Source: Hydrogenobaculum sp. Y04AAS1 (GTDB lineage Bacteria > Aquificota > Aquificia > Aquificales > Aquificaceae). Taken from it: 64,000 nucleotides of DNA. Within the stretch, counting starts at the first letter, position 1. Each line of letters starts with the position of its first letter. The position numbers and the translations under genes are program-made. A model generated the notes under the pieces. That model saw only the letters and a program-made list of their open reading frames with translations. It searched no databases and was not told the DNA's origin. Location of the stretch: NCBI RefSeq assembly GCF_000020785.1, contig NC_011126.1, forward strand, positions 1,240,001 through 1,304,000. The letters run 5' to 3'. Positions 39,331 to 49,222 of the stretch are shown here, piece by piece.

Positions 39331-40420
39331 GAAATCTCCTTAAAAATCCTGACAATATTTCAAACCAAGAGTACAGCTCTTCAAACCTCACACTTTCTAT
39401 GTTGTCATATTTCGTATTTGATACAATGCAAGGATAAGAACCAAGCATGAGCGTTTTTACATCTTTATTTTTGAAGGGAGCATGCAAAAAAGACATTGTT
39501 TTTGTCTTTAGGAAAAATATGTTTTGATTTATGCTTTTTGCATATTTATAAAATTTTTCGCTCATATAAAAGGAGTTATCCCCGTGGGCGTCTTCATAAA
39601 AACAGCTTTTGTTTGTCCAGCCCATATTGAAAACAGATATTGCATAATAAACGTGTTTTAGATGTTTGCTAATATGCTTTTGCACACTATCAAAGTTGTA
39701 GTTATCTTCTTCTGTAAAAAAGAACCTAAATCTAAAATCGCTATTGTAATGTTTACAAAAAGATTGTGCGATACCAAGGGACAAAGCTATTGATGAAGCA
39801 CTGTATATAGATCCGTAGCTGTCGTCTTTTGAGCTTATTGAGGTAATGACATATACAATAGGGCCTCTTCCTATATCAAAAGATATATTTTCTATCTCTA
39901 TCTGTTCTTCTTTTATGGGTTCTAAGGTTATGTATGTTAACTCTTCTATATATTCTAAGTCTTTAGAGCTTATAGAAAACACCGGCATGTTGAAGTTGAA
40001 AACTCTCTGGTAAAAGTTTGTGTCGATGGTTATCAGGCTAAATATAACGGCTTTTGGTTTTATCTTATTTATCCTATCTTTATAAAGTTCTATATCTACT
40101 ATATCTTTGATTAGCAAAATTGGAATATAATCTTGAAGGGTGTTTATATATTTTAACTTTTCTATTTCAACAATAAGAATTTTACCCTCTACATGCTCTT
40201 TGAATTTGTTTAATATATTTAGTTTTACAAGTTTTTTAGCTTTTAGAAAAAAATGTGTAGGTGTGGTTTTAGATCTATGCTCTTCTATGTTTAATAGTAG
40301 ATTGTTTTTTATAGCAAACTCTTTTACAAGATCTTTTGCATAGCCAGATCCTAAAGAATTTACAGGTCTTGGGTATTTTGATACCTCTTGGCAAACCTCC
40401 TTTAAAAATTTATGTGTCAT
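39320..40420 (-). CDS. M28-peptidase-like protein with degraded metal ligands
   Basis: This 366-residue protein has the order of an M28-type aminopeptidase fold without a signal peptide. FFFTEEDN matches the EE catalytic/metal motif, and VITSISSKDDSYGSIYSAS sits where families have an H-x-D and a GAxDnxSG stretch. The first metal histidine is replaced by serine/threonine, so activity is doubtful. The N-terminal part resembles a protease-associated insert. It overlaps ilvE by 11 bases. Confidence in the family is moderate. Confidence 0.5.
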   Translation of the reverse strand: MTHKFLKEVCQEVSKYPRPVNSLGSGYAKDLVKEFAIKNNLLLNIEEHRSKTTPTHFFLKAKKLVKLNILNKFKEHVEGKILIVEIEKLKYINTLQDYIPILLIKDIVDIELYKDRINKIKPKAVIFSLITIDTNFYQRVFNFNMPVFSISSKDLEYIEELTYITLEPIKEEQIEIENISFDIGRGPIVYVITSISSKDDSYGSIYSASSIALSLGIAQSFCKHYNSDFRFRFFFTEEDNYNFDSVQKHISKHLKHVYYAISVFNMGWTNKSCFYEDAHGDNSFYMSEKFYKYAKSINQNIFFLKTKTMSFLHAPFKNKDVKTLMLGSYPCIVSNTKYDNIESVRFEELYSWFEILSGFLRRFHAL

Positions 40421-41327
40421 ATACTGGAGTAAGCCAGTGCCTATATCTTTCTATATTTCCCCTTACTGCATCAAAGTATAGTTTTTGAAGCTTTTGAGTT
40501 ATGGGACCTATACCTCCATCTCCTATTGGTCTATTGTCTACCGCTATTACTGGGGTTATCTCTGCTGCTGTACCCGTTAGAAACACTTCGTCAGCCATAT
40601 AAAGCTCGCTTCTGGCTATAGATCTTTCTTCTACCTCTAAAAAAAGTTCATTTTTCGCAAGCTTTATGACGGCTCTTCTTGTGATACCTTCTAATATGCC
40701 TTCGCTAAAAGATGGTGTGATAAGCTTTTTGCCTCTTATTATAAATATATTTTCACCAGAGCCTTCAGCTATATTTCCTTGTTCGTTTAAAAGTATAGCC
40801 TCATCATATCCAGACATCAAAGCTTCTGTTTTGGCTAAAGCGCTATTTACATAAGCCCCAGCCACTTTCCAGCGAGAAGGTATAGAGTTGTCGGGGTTTC
40901 TCTTCCAAGAAGATACTTTTGCATGGATACCTTTTGAAGTGTCTAAGTATCTACCAAACTTATACGTATATATAGCTATTTCTGGCGTAAAATCTTTGAG
41001 CTTTGGTGTTAGCGCCAAATCTTTAAAATATACAAAAGGTCTTATGTAAGTATCTTCCTTTATTTTGCTTTTTCTCAAAATTTCTTTTGTAATTTCTGTT
41101 AGTTCTTCTGGGGTTTTATTTATGTTCATAAACATAGCTTTTGCATTTTTTAAAAGCCTAAGATAATGTTCGTTGGAAAAAAGTATGTAAAGCTGTTTAT
41201 GTTCTTCGTTGTAATATGTTCTTATGCCTTCAAAAACAAGTGTACCGTAGTGTATAGAGTTGGTTTTGATGTTTATGTTGGCTTGTTCTACTGGTATTAT
41301 GTTTCCTTCAAAATAAGCGTATTCCAT
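40410..41327 (-). CDS. ilvE: branched-chain amino acid aminotransferase
   Basis: This fold-type IV PLP enzyme makes Val, Leu and Ile from their keto acids. The opening [31 protein letters not shown] is typical (read in two parts). The PLP lysine lies in SRWKVAGAY, and AEGSGENIF binds the cofactor. The length is 305 residues. A clear AAGAGGTGG ribosome site precedes the ATG. Confidence 0.93.
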   Translation of the reverse strand: MEYAYFEGNIIPVEQANINIKTNSIHYGTLVFEGIRTYYNEEHKQLYILFSNEHYLRLLKNAKAMFMNINKTPEELTEITKEILRKSKIKEDTYIRPFVYFKDLALTPKLKDFTPEIAIYTYKFGRYLDTSKGIHAKVSSWKRNPDNSIPSRWKVAGAYVNSALAKTEALMSGYDEAILLNEQGNIAEGSGENIFIIRGKKLITPSFSEGILEGITRRAVIKLAKNELFLEVEERSIARSELYMADEVFLTGTAAEITPVIAVDNRPIGDGGIGPITQKLQKLYFDAVRGNIERYRHWLTPVYDT

Positions 41328-41357
41328 TTAACCACCTCTTAAAAAATAAAATAAAAA

Positions 41358-41440
41358 TGCCGAAGGTGGGACTTGAACCCACATGCCCTTGCGGGCGGGG
41401 GATTTTGAGTCCCCTGTGTCTGCCATTCCACCACTTCGGC
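41358..41440 (-). tRNA. tRNA-Leu (CAA anticodon)
   Basis: The cloverleaf has acceptor stem GCCGAAG/CTTCGGC. The anticodon stem GGGGA/TCCCC encloses loop CTCAAAA, and the long variable arm GCCCGCAAGGGC is that of a class II tRNA. Confidence 0.95.
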
Positions 41441-41448
41441 TAGTTATT

Positions 41449-41478
41449 ATAATATCATATAAAAGGCTTTTAAGTCAA
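41449..41478 (-). promoter_or_regulatory. tRNA-Leu promoter
   Basis: Reverse strand TTGACT (41473-41478), an 18-base spacer and TATTAT (41449-41454), ending 8 bases before the tRNA. Confidence 0.6.
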
Positions 41479-41486
41479 TGACTTCT

Positions 41487-42116
41487 TCAAATCATATACA
41501 CCAAATCCTCAAAGCTTTTTAGAACAAAATCTGGCTTTGTTTCTTTCAATTTTACATAGCCCCAGCTTGCCAATGCACTTTTACAATTTGATTTTTTCGC
41601 GCTCTCTATATCTACATACGTATCTCCTATTACTATACTCTCTCCTGGGTTTATACACATTTTTTCCAGAGTCCTCGCAATAGGCACTGGAGAAGGTTTT
41701 CTTTCATTGTAGGTTTCTGGACCTACTATATATTCGAAATAGTTTTCTATGTTTAGAGCTTTTAATATTATATTGCTAAGCTCTAAAGGTTTGTTTGATA
41801 CTACGGCCATCTTCTTGTTTTTTGATTTTAAAAGCTTTAAAACCTCCGAAGCCCCTTCGAAAAGCTTTGTGTTTTTGATGGGTTCTTGGGCGTAGTAAGA
41901 TTTAAATACCTCTATGGCTTTTTCTAAATAGGTTTTATCCTCTAAAATTCCTTTAAAAAGCTCCCTTGTACCAGAGCCTATATGTTTTTTTATCTCTTCT
42001 TTTGATTTTTCCTCAAAGCCTAAATCTTTCAGTGTTTTGTTGGCAGCGTTTGCTATGTCTTCCAAAGAATCTATCAAAGTGCCGTCCAAATCAAATATGT
42101 ATCCTTCAAAGTGCAT
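41487..42116 (-). CDS. phosphoglycolate-phosphatase-like HAD hydrolase
   Basis: HAD motif I is YIFDLDGTLIDS, motif II lies in MAVVSNKP, and motifs III/IV are RKPSPVPI and VIGDTYVDIESAKKS. These match the Gph group, although pyrophosphatase PpaX has a similar pattern. The start is ATG at 42116, overlapping the rsmD stop (TTTGATG) with AGAGGA upstream, giving 209 residues; a more upstream ATG at 42137 is in frame. Confidence 0.8.
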   Translation of the reverse strand: MHFEGYIFDLDGTLIDSLEDIANAANKTLKDLGFEEKSKEEIKKHIGSGTRELFKGILEDKTYLEKAIEVFKSYYAQEPIKNTKLFEGASEVLKLLKSKNKKMAVVSNKPLELSNIILKALNIENYFEYIVGPETYNERKPSPVPIARTLEKMCINPGESIVIGDTYVDIESAKKSNCKSALASWGYVKLKETKPDFVLKSFEDLVYMI

Positions 42117-42544
42117 CAAAGTTCCTCTTTGTACCAAAAAGATATTGCTGTATCTCCGTAAACTCTCTTGTCTTTTGAGCCAAAATCAAGCTTTGAACTG
42201 TGTTCTAGTATAAAAAGTCCACCTTCTGACAAAACATTTTTTACCAAAAAAAGAAGCTTATCGTAATCTTGAAATTTGTAAGGAGGGTCTGCAAATACAA
42301 TATCAAACTGCTCTTTTGAGCTTTTTAAAAACGATAAAACATCTCTTTTAACAAACTTTACATCTTTGGTTTTTACGTTTTTATTAGATATATCTACTGC
42401 CGTTGGTATGGCACCTCGCTTTTTTGCTTCCAAAGATATTGTAGCGCTTCCAGCAAAAAGCTCTAAGAACATGAGCCCCTCTATATCTCCAATTATGTTG
42501 AATATAGCTAATTTCACCATTGAAGATGTGGGTCTATAAGACAT
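42116..42544 (-). CDS. rsmD: 16S rRNA (guanine-966 N2) methyltransferase RsmD, compact
   Basis: The N-terminal RPTSSMVKLAIFNII is the RsmD signature, LELFAGSATISLEA is the SAM motif, and DIVFADPPY is the catalytic motif. At 142 residues it is shorter than the usual 180-190; the N-terminal region before RPTS is missing. It is preceded by a perfect TATAAT exactly 6 bases before the ATG. The gene leads a two-gene unit with the gph-like gene and is divergent from gmhA. Confidence 0.85.
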   Translation of the reverse strand: MSYRPTSSMVKLAIFNIIGDIEGLMFLELFAGSATISLEAKKRGAIPTAVDISNKNVKTKDVKFVKRDVLSFLKSSKEQFDIVFADPPYKFQDYDKLLFLVKNVLSEGGLFILEHSSKLDFGSKDKRVYGDTAISFWYKEEL

Positions 42545-42550
42545 TTAATT

Positions 42551-42556
42551 ATTATA
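42551..42556 (-). promoter_or_regulatory. rsmD -10 box, predicted leaderless start
   Basis: TATAAT on the reverse strand, 6 bases before ATG 42544. No Shine-Dalgarno. Confidence 0.5.
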
Positions 42557-42594
42557 TCATTTTATGATCTAAAGACTTTGCTTTTAGGATAATT

Positions 42595-42600
42595 TATAAT
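42595..42600 (+). promoter_or_regulatory. gmhA -10 box, predicted leaderless start
   Basis: TATAAT, 6 bases before ATG 42607. No Shine-Dalgarno and no clear -35. Confidence 0.5.
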
Positions 42601-42606
42601 ATTTAC

Positions 42607-43200
42607 ATGGAAGACTTGTTAAAAATTGTAAATGACTCTTTTATAAACAGCATAGAGACCAAAAGGGCCTTTTTAGAGATGTATAAAGATAGGATAGTGG
42701 AAGTGGGACTTATTATGGCTCAGGCGCTTTTGGATGGTAATAAGATTTTGTTTTTTGGAAATGGAGGCTCAGCAGCAGACTCACAGCACTTAGCGGCAGA
42801 GATTGTTGGCCACTACAAAAAAGAAAGAAAAGGCCTTCCTTCTATAGCCCTTACTACAGATACTTCCATACTTACTGCCGTTGGCAACGATTATGGATTT
42901 GATGTTATATTTGAAAGGCAGATAGAAGCCCTTTGTATGCCGGGGGATGTGGCTATTGGTATATCTACATCTGGGAACTCTCCAAACGTGATAAAAGGTC
43001 TTATGAAAGCCCACGATATGGGAGCTACCACCATAGCTTTTAGCGGTAAGCAAGGGGGCAAGGTGGTGGATATAGCCCATTATAGTTTTGTAGTACCCTC
43101 TTACGATACAGCAAGAATCCAAGAGTGCCACATAACCCTTGGACACACTTTATGCGAAATCATAGATGAAGTTGTAAATGAAAAGCTATCTATGGCCTAA
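42607..43200 (+). CDS. gmhA: sedoheptulose-7-phosphate isomerase
   Basis: GmhA starts ADP-heptose synthesis for the LPS inner core. SIS-domain motifs GNGGSAADSQHLAAEIVG (about 51-68) and GISTSGNSPNVIKG (about 119-132) are clear, with TTDTSILTAVGNDYG between. The length is 197 residues. It overlaps the ComEC-type gene by 23 bases. Confidence 0.93.
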   Translation: MEDLLKIVNDSFINSIETKRAFLEMYKDRIVEVGLIMAQALLDGNKILFFGNGGSAADSQHLAAEIVGHYKKERKGLPSIALTTDTSILTAVGNDYGFDVIFERQIEALCMPGDVAIGISTSGNSPNVIKGLMKAHDMGATTIAFSGKQGGKVVDIAHYSFVVPSYDTARIQECHITLGHTLCEIIDEVVNEKLSMA

Positions 43201-44407
43201 AAGTGTATTTTTATATCCATTTTTATTTTTTATACTTTTGGGTTTTTTGACTTTTAAAAATAATATCAAAATCCCTAAAACTCATCTAAAGGATGGTTTT
43301 TACAAAATAGAAGCTAAAGCGCTAACAAGCTCCGAAATAAAGATCATAAACCCATCTTATCTAAAAGGTAATATTTTGCGTTTAAATATAAAACTCCCAA
43401 AAGACAGCTACATAAAAGGTTATATAAAGGTAAAAAACGGCATCGCAAAAACTTCAAAAGATTTCCTTGAAATATCAAAACCATATAACCGTGATTTGGG
43501 GTTTTTAGAAAGACTAAAGATATTTTTAAAAAATAGGTTCAAAAGCACCACTTCAAACGATTGGTCAAAGGATATAGGCCTTGCGCTTTTGTTTGGAGAG
43601 GGAGTGAAGGCTCTTCCAGAAGATCTTCTTACAAGTTTTTCGGTAAACTCTTTGATATTTTTACTTATTATGTCTGGGATTCATATAGATATGATTTTTA
43701 AAAACATGTCAAATCTCTTTTTTGGTGAGTATAAAGATGTTTTTGCACTTTTACTTTTGATAATCTATATCGGTATTTTTATGGAACACGGGGCCCCTAT
43801 AATAAGGGCTGTTAGTTATCTTATGGTGAGTGTTTTGCTAAAAACCTTTTATAGATACGCAAGCAACATAAAAATATTTTTTATATCTGGTATTCTTACG
43901 CTTTGTTTTAATTTATCTTTTTATAAAAGTGTTGGTTTTTGGCTTTCAATGATTATAACATTCTATATACTTTTTTATCTTAAAAGCGTCGATACCCCTA
44001 AAACCTTCTTTGGTAAGATATTGCTTTCTATGGAGCTTTCTTTGGTGGCAATACTTAGCTCTATGCCAATGGTTTCAAAGCTTGGGCCTATATCTATATT
44101 AGCTGTTTTGGTGGTGCCATTTTTGCTTTTGGTTGTAGAATTATACCTTGTTTTTGGGTTTTTAAACATATTAACGGTTTTCTCTATACCTATATTTTAT
44201 ATACCTTTAAATAAAATAGCTTACTACTTTGGAGATTTTGTTTATAGCATTAATCTAATGCCTATTTATTTTAAAATACCTATTTACTATGGAGTGGTTT
44301 TTGATGGACTTTTGCTACTATCTATAGTTTTTATAAAAGATAGATTTTTAAAGATCTTTTCTATGATACTTCTTTTTGGTTTAGCTTACGCTATGTGGAG
44401 CTTATAA
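43178..44407 (+). CDS. ComEC/Rec2-family membrane protein
   Basis: This 409-residue protein has an N-terminal hydrophobic anchor, an extracytoplasmic region (about 30-115) and then about eight membrane helices. The competence-domain motifs are ALLFGEG, FLLIMSGIHID (SGxH) and APIIRAVSYL (PxxRA). ComEC forms the inner-membrane channel for DNA uptake. The C-terminal metallo-beta-lactamase domain found in many members is absent. It ends 4 bases from the convergent argD gene. Confidence 0.83.
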   Translation: MKSYLWPKSVFLYPFLFFILLGFLTFKNNIKIPKTHLKDGFYKIEAKALTSSEIKIINPSYLKGNILRLNIKLPKDSYIKGYIKVKNGIAKTSKDFLEISKPYNRDLGFLERLKIFLKNRFKSTTSNDWSKDIGLALLFGEGVKALPEDLLTSFSVNSLIFLLIMSGIHIDMIFKNMSNLFFGEYKDVFALLLLIIYIGIFMEHGAPIIRAVSYLMVSVLLKTFYRYASNIKIFFISGILTLCFNLSFYKSVGFWLSMIITFYILFYLKSVDTPKTFFGKILLSMELSLVAILSSMPMVSKLGPISILAVLVVPFLLLVVELYLVFGFLNILTVFSIPIFYIPLNKIAYYFGDFVYSINLMPIYFKIPIYYGVVFDGLLLLSIVFIKDRFLKIFSMILLFGLAYAMWSL

Positions 44408-44411
44408 AATC

Positions 44412-45542
44412 TCACAAAAACTCTTTTAGCGTAGAGGTCAATATATCTAATCCTTCTTCTATCTCTTCTTTTGTAATAACAAGGGGAGGAAGCATCCTTA
44501 AAACGCTATTGGCGGTGCAGTTTATCACTAGTCCCCTTTTGTGAAGTTCTGTAGATATCTCCTTGCAATCTTTTTTTATATCAAGCCCAAGCATCAATCC
44601 TTTTCCCTTTAAAAGCCCAAAACCTTCTAAAGCATTTCTAAATATTGCCTCTTTTGAAGGTATATCTTTCATAAGATTTGGTAGCTCATCAAGGGTAATA
44701 GAGGCTGCCATACAAGAAAGGGCGTTTCCTCCAAAAGTAGCCCCGTGGGTACCCACTCCAAAAGATTCTGAAATCTCATCTTTTGCAATAACAGCTCCTA
44801 TCGGAAGCCCAGAGCCAAGTCCTTTTGCCATTGTAACGATATCTGGTTTTATATCTGCATGCTGATATGAAAAAAACTTACCTGTCCTTCCCATGCCAGC
44901 TTGGACTTCATCCAATATTAAAAGTATGTCATTTTCTTTACATATATTTTCAAGCTCTTTTAGAAACTCAAGGTTTGCTTCGTTTATACCACCTTCTCCT
45001 TGAATGGCTTCTATCATTATGCCTGCCGTTTTATCCGTATCTTTTATCAGGCTTTTAACGGAGTTTATATCGTTAAACTCGGCATAATCAAAACCATCAA
45101 GCATTGGCTCAAAACCTTGGTGTAGGTTTGGTCTAGGGGTAGCCGATAAAGAACCCATGGTCCTTCCGTGAAAACCACCTTTAAAGGTGATGATACGGTA
45201 TTTGTCTTTTCCTTTGTCTTTGAAGTATTTTCTTGTAAGTTTTATGGCTGCTTCGTTTGCTTCAGTGCCACTGTTGCAAAAAAATACTTTGCCGTTATCT
45301 TTATAAAAGCTTATCAACTTTGAGGCCACTTCTTCTTGCCAAGGGTTTTCGTATAAATTTGAAGTATGGATTATCTCGTCTATTTGATGTTTCAAAGCGT
45401 TTTTAAGCTTTTGATGTGAGTATCCCAACGTATTTACAGCAATACCCGATAAAAAATCTATGTACCTTTTGCCATTTTTGTCAAATAAAACAGAATTTTC
45501 TCCTCTTACAAAGACTATATCTTTACGAGGATACGTGTTCAT
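44412..45542 (-). CDS. argD: acetylornithine aminotransferase
   Basis: This class III PLP aminotransferase serves arginine biosynthesis. The opening NTYPRKDIVFVRGENSVLFD is typical. SGTEANEAAIKL binds the cofactor phosphate, LILDEVQAGMGRTG holds the PLP aspartate, and TMAKGLGSGLPIGA holds the lysine. The length is 376 residues from 45542; an ATG at 45551 is also possible. It follows recA after a short gap and probably shares its transcript. Confidence 0.92.
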   Translation of the reverse strand: MNTYPRKDIVFVRGENSVLFDKNGKRYIDFLSGIAVNTLGYSHQKLKNALKHQIDEIIHTSNLYENPWQEEVASKLISFYKDNGKVFFCNSGTEANEAAIKLTRKYFKDKGKDKYRIITFKGGFHGRTMGSLSATPRPNLHQGFEPMLDGFDYAEFNDINSVKSLIKDTDKTAGIMIEAIQGEGGINEANLEFLKELENICKENDILLILDEVQAGMGRTGKFFSYQHADIKPDIVTMAKGLGSGLPIGAVIAKDEISESFGVGTHGATFGGNALSCMAASITLDELPNLMKDIPSKEAIFRNALEGFGLLKGKGLMLGLDIKKDCKEISTELHKRGLVINCTANSVLRMLPPLVITKEEIEEGLDILTSTLKEFL

Positions 45543-45555
45543 TAAAAACATAAAA

Positions 45556-46614
45556 CTACGCTTCTTCTTTTTTGGCTTGGGCTTTTTGCTCTTTTTTGTT
45601 TTCTTCTGATGGTGTTGGGTTGTTGGAGCTGTATATGGCTTGTCTTATTTTGGTTTCTATGCCTTTTGCTACATCTTTGTTTTCGTTTAGGAACGTTTTT
45701 ACTTGCTCTTTGCCTTGTCCTATCTTTGTATCTTGATAGCTGTACCAACTACCGCTTTTTTGAATTATACCCATCTCTATTGCTACATTTACAAGGTCAC
45801 ATATTTTGCACACACCTTCGCCAAAGTAAACTTCGTATTCACCCTCTTGGAAAGGTGGTGCTACTTTGTTTTTTACTACCCTTACCTTTGCGCTATAACC
45901 TATCTTGTTATCCCCGCTTTTTATGTCTCCGGTTTTTCTTACTTCAAGCCTCATATCTGCAAAAAACTTCAAAGCTCTTCCACCGGGTGTGGTCTCTGGG
46001 TTTCCGTACATTTGGCCTATCTTTTCTCTTATTTGATTTATAAATATAAGGGTTGTATTAGATTTGTTGGTGGCGCCCTTTAGTTTTCTTAAAGCCTGAG
46101 ACATAAGTCTTGCTTGTTTACCTACTTGAGCATCGCCCATTTCACCTTCCAATTCATCTTTTGGTACCAACGCTGCCACTGAGTCTACTACTATAATATC
46201 CACTGTGTTTGAGTTTATAAAAGCATCCGCTATCTCAAGAGCTTGCTCTCCATAATCCGGCTGAGATATATACATAGCATCAAGATTTACTCCAAGCTTT
46301 ACGGCATACTTCGGGTCTAAAGCGTGCTCTGCGTCTATAAAAAGTGCTATACCACCTTGTTTTTGGGCTTCTGCTATAGCATAAAGAGCTAGCGTGGTTT
46401 TACCTGCAGATTCTGGTCCAAATATTTCTATAATTTTGCCCCTTGGTAAGCCACCTACTCCCGAAGCTTTATCCACAGACAATATCCCTGTGGGAATGAC
46501 GTTTACAGTTTGCTTCTCATAGGCAGCCTTCATAGGCATAACGGCACCTTTGCCGTATTTCTTTTCTACTTGTGTAAGAGTTGCCTCTAGAGCTTTTTTC
46601 TTTTCTTGATCCAT
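45556..46614 (-). CDS. recA: recombinase RecA
   Basis: This is the strand-exchange ATPase. Walker [10 protein letters not shown] lies near 65-73 of the chosen frame. [19 protein letters not shown] and loop L2 ([20 protein letters not shown]) are conserved. The C-terminus is a Lys/Glu/Gln-rich tail. The start is ATG at 46614 (352 residues), with GAGGTAA just upstream inside the gatC end. A further in-frame ATG at 46632 would overlap gatC. Confidence 0.97.
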   Translation of the reverse strand: MDQEKKKALEATLTQVEKKYGKGAVMPMKAAYEKQTVNVIPTGILSVDKASGVGGLPRGKIIEIFGPESAGKTTLALYAIAEAQKQGGIALFIDAEHALDPKYAVKLGVNLDAMYISQPDYGEQALEIADAFINSNTVDIIVVDSVAALVPKDELEGEMGDAQVGKQARLMSQALRKLKGATNKSNTTLIFINQIREKIGQMYGNPETTPGGRALKFFADMRLEVRKTGDIKSGDNKIGYSAKVRVVKNKVAPPFQEGEYEVYFGEGVCKICDLVNVAIEMGIIQKSGSWYSYQDTKIGQGKEQVKTFLNENKDVAKGIETKIRQAIYSSNNPTPSEENKKEQKAQAKKEEA

Positions 46615-46621
46615 AGTTACC

Positions 46622-46906
46622 TCAGTTTGCATCTACTATTTTAGGAACTTCAAACATGTTTAAGCGCTTGGCTGGAGCGTTTAGAAGGACTTTGTCCACT
46701 TCTAAAGAAGTCTCTGGCTCGTCTTTTCTTAACGGTGTTGAGTCGCTATACTCTTCTTCTAGGAGCTCGGCTTTTACTTCGTTTAACTTGTTTACAAACT
46801 CAAGTATGTTTTTTATCTGAGCTGAGAAAAACTCTACTTCATCCTCTTTTAACTCTAACCTTGAAAGCTTTGCTATTTTGATGACCTCTTCTTTGCTAAT
46901 ACTCAT
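46622..46906 (-). CDS. gatC: Asp-tRNA(Asn)/Glu-tRNA(Gln) amidotransferase subunit C
   Basis: This 94-residue protein has the GatC pattern [20 protein letters not shown] and the ending [10 protein letters not shown] followed by [18 protein letters not shown]. It stabilises GatA/GatB in tRNA-dependent amidation. TATAAT lies exactly 6 bases before its ATG. It heads the recA-argD unit. Confidence 0.92.
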   Translation of the reverse strand: MSISKEEVIKIAKLSRLELKEDEVEFFSAQIKNILEFVNKLNEVKAELLEEEYSDSTPLRKDEPETSLEVDKVLLNAPAKRLNMFEVPKIVDAN

Positions 46907-46912
46907 ATTCTT

Positions 46913-46918
46913 ATTATA
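46913..46918 (-). promoter_or_regulatory. gatC -10 box, predicted leaderless start
   Basis: TATAAT on the reverse strand, 6 bases before ATG 46906; it overlaps the stop codon of the upstream P-type ATPase gene. Confidence 0.5.
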
Positions 46919-49196
46919 TCATTTTGAGGCTTTTAAAAGTAAAAATCTTTAATATATTAAAGGGTATAAACATTAAGAATATGTAAAGGTCTATGGTGAG
47001 TACTATATAAACTGGAAGCTTTGGCATTAGAAAACCGTATAAAGCCATAAGGTTTGAACCTATTATTGCAAAAAGCATAGAAAACAATAATGCTTTTGAA
47101 GGCATATTTTTTATGCCAAAGCCTCTTTCTCTTACGGAGAATACACTGACGGGTATGGTAAGGACTAAGGCAAGAAAAGTTAGGGTTTTTATATTTTGAA
47201 GAGGGAGCTTGAATACTAGATGACCAAAGATGTATATACCACCTACAATCCATAAAACACTAAAAATACCAAATACCAAAGATGCTATAGATATCTTTTT
47301 TATATCCCATTTATCTGGTTTTTGAGAATAGCCGACGTTGTCGGTGGCCAAAGAAAGCGTAAGAAAATCGTTGTAGAAAAACATGGCTATTATCATTTTT
47401 GTAGTAAGTACAAAATCTTTGTCTATGATGAAAAATGCAAATATCGTAAGCACTACGGCAAAAACCCTTATGGTCTTTGAGAATACGTATGTTAGAAGTC
47501 TTTGATATATTTTTCTTGATACCACTATGGCAGAAACTATATTTATTAGTCCCTCTTCCGTTAAAACCACCGAAGCAGCCGCTTTTGCCACATCAGTGGC
47601 GTTTGACACTGCTATACCAAAATCCGCTTGTTTTAGAGCGGGGGCATCGTTGATGCCGTCTCCAGTCATACCCACTGTATGACCCATCTTTTGGTAGGTT
47701 TTTACAATTTTAAATTTATCTTCTGGTAATACTCCGGCAAACACTCCGCAGGTTTCTCTTATATCTTTTGCTTCGCAAATATCACCTTCTATTCCTACCA
47801 AAGAGGCTATATGACTTGCAGTTTCTTTGGTATCACCGGTTATCATTTTTACATCTACACCTAAGCCCCTTATTTTTTCTATAAGTTCTTTAGAGTCTTC
47901 TCTTGGAGGATCAGAAAAGCCTATAAAACCCACCAACTCTTTTTTGTGGTCTTTTTCTATCCAAACCGCCAAAACTCTTAACCCCATACTGGCCATTTCT
48001 TTGTAAAGATTTTCTTGTTTTTCATTTTCTATAGGAGCCATCTTAGGCGAACCCTTAAATATATATATTTCTTCGTTGTCTTTTTTGATTTTTGCTGTTG
48101 AGTATTTTTTTGATGGATCAAAAGCCTCAAAACCTTCTTTTTCTATTTTGTAGCAATCATCTTTTAAATAGTTAAATATTGCCTCTTCTATGGGGTCTTT
48201 TTGTTTTGGATCTGAAGCTAGAGCTCCGTAGCACATTACATCTTTTTCTTGGTAATTGCCTAAAGGAGTTATCTTATCTACTGTTATCTTGTTTTTTGTA
48301 ATAGTACCGGTTTTATCGGTGCAAAGTATATCCATCGATGCAGCAGATTCTATGGCTGAGAGTTTTGTGGTGAGGACGCCGTTTTTAGCTAGTTCTTTTG
48401 CTCCAAGTGCTGTGGAGAGTGTGAAAGCTGCTGGCAAAGCCGCTGGTATGATAGGAAGAAGCATCACCACAAGAACAGGTAAAACATCGCCTAAATAAAA
48501 ACCTTTTGATATGGAAAGACCTAACAATATTATTATGAGAAAGACCCCAAACAAAAATAAGTATTTTACCAACTCAAAAACCACTACTTCAAGTTGGGTT
48601 TTGGTTTTAGCCTCTTGTACTAGCTTTGCAGATTTTCCAAAAAACGTATGCTCTCCTACGTTTATCACCCTTCCTATAGCCTCTCCTCTTACCACAAAAG
48701 AACCCATATACGCTGTGTCCTTAGGTTTTAGGCTTTTAGGAAGAGATTCTCCTGTTATGCTTGATTGGTCTACTGATATTGCACCTTCTAAAATCTCTAC
48801 ATCAGCTGGTACTGCAAATCCACTTTGTAAAAGTACAATATCATCTATTGTAATATACTTTGCGTCTATCTCTTTCCAAGTGCCGTCTCTTAGTACTTTA
48901 GCTTTTATGCTTAGATGTTTTTTTAAAAGCTCCAAAGCGTTTTGAGCGCTTAGTTCATGCCAAAAGGATACTACCCCGTTAAATATTAGCAATACAAAGA
49001 TAGCTATCGCATCAGGATACTTTTTTAGTAAAAACGTCAATATACCTGTAAATTCTAAAAGCCAAGGTATAGGACCCCAAAATTTTTTGAGAAACAAAAC
49101 AAAAGCTGGTTCTCTTTTTTCTTTTATCTCGTTGAAGCCATACTTTCTTATATTTTCTTTGGCTTGATCTTCCGTTAAGCCTTTGTAACTTTCCAC
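46914..49196 (-). CDS. plasma-membrane-type H+-transporting P-type ATPase
   Basis: This 760-residue P3A-type pump has TGES (near 150), the phosphorylation motif CTDKTGTITKNK (near 300) and TGDGINDAPALKQADFG. About ten membrane helices are present, and the LATDNVGYSQKPDKWD segment near the end is typical of H+-ATPases. It could extrude protons in acidic habitats. The start is GTG at 49196 with TAAAAT 7 bases before it. It follows the 44-residue membrane protein by 26 bases. Confidence 0.88.
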   Translation of the reverse strand: MESYKGLTEDQAKENIRKYGFNEIKEKREPAFVLFLKKFWGPIPWLLEFTGILTFLLKKYPDAIAIFVLLIFNGVVSFWHELSAQNALELLKKHLSIKAKVLRDGTWKEIDAKYITIDDIVLLQSGFAVPADVEILEGAISVDQSSITGESLPKSLKPKDTAYMGSFVVRGEAIGRVINVGEHTFFGKSAKLVQEAKTKTQLEVVVFELVKYLFLFGVFLIIILLGLSISKGFYLGDVLPVLVVMLLPIIPAALPAAFTLSTALGAKELAKNGVLTTKLSAIESAASMDILCTDKTGTITKNKITVDKITPLGNYQEKDVMCYGALASDPKQKDPIEEAIFNYLKDDCYKIEKEGFEAFDPSKKYSTAKIKKDNEEIYIFKGSPKMAPIENEKQENLYKEMASMGLRVLAVWIEKDHKKELVGFIGFSDPPREDSKELIEKIRGLGVDVKMITGDTKETASHIASLVGIEGDICEAKDIRETCGVFAGVLPEDKFKIVKTYQKMGHTVGMTGDGINDAPALKQADFGIAVSNATDVAKAAASVVLTEEGLINIVSAIVVSRKIYQRLLTYVFSKTIRVFAVVLTIFAFFIIDKDFVLTTKMIIAMFFYNDFLTLSLATDNVGYSQKPDKWDIKKISIASLVFGIFSVLWIVGGIYIFGHLVFKLPLQNIKTLTFLALVLTIPVSVFSVRERGFGIKNMPSKALLFSMLFAIIGSNLMALYGFLMPKLPVYIVLTIDLYIFLMFIPFNILKIFTFKSLKMI

Positions 49197-49222
49197 AAAG
49201 CTTATTTTAACATAACATTAGT

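Noticed and set aside
42116-42544. rsmD as a broken gene
   Set aside because: It is short, but all SAM and DPPY motifs are present and the start has a well-placed -10 box, so it is probably a compact functional form.
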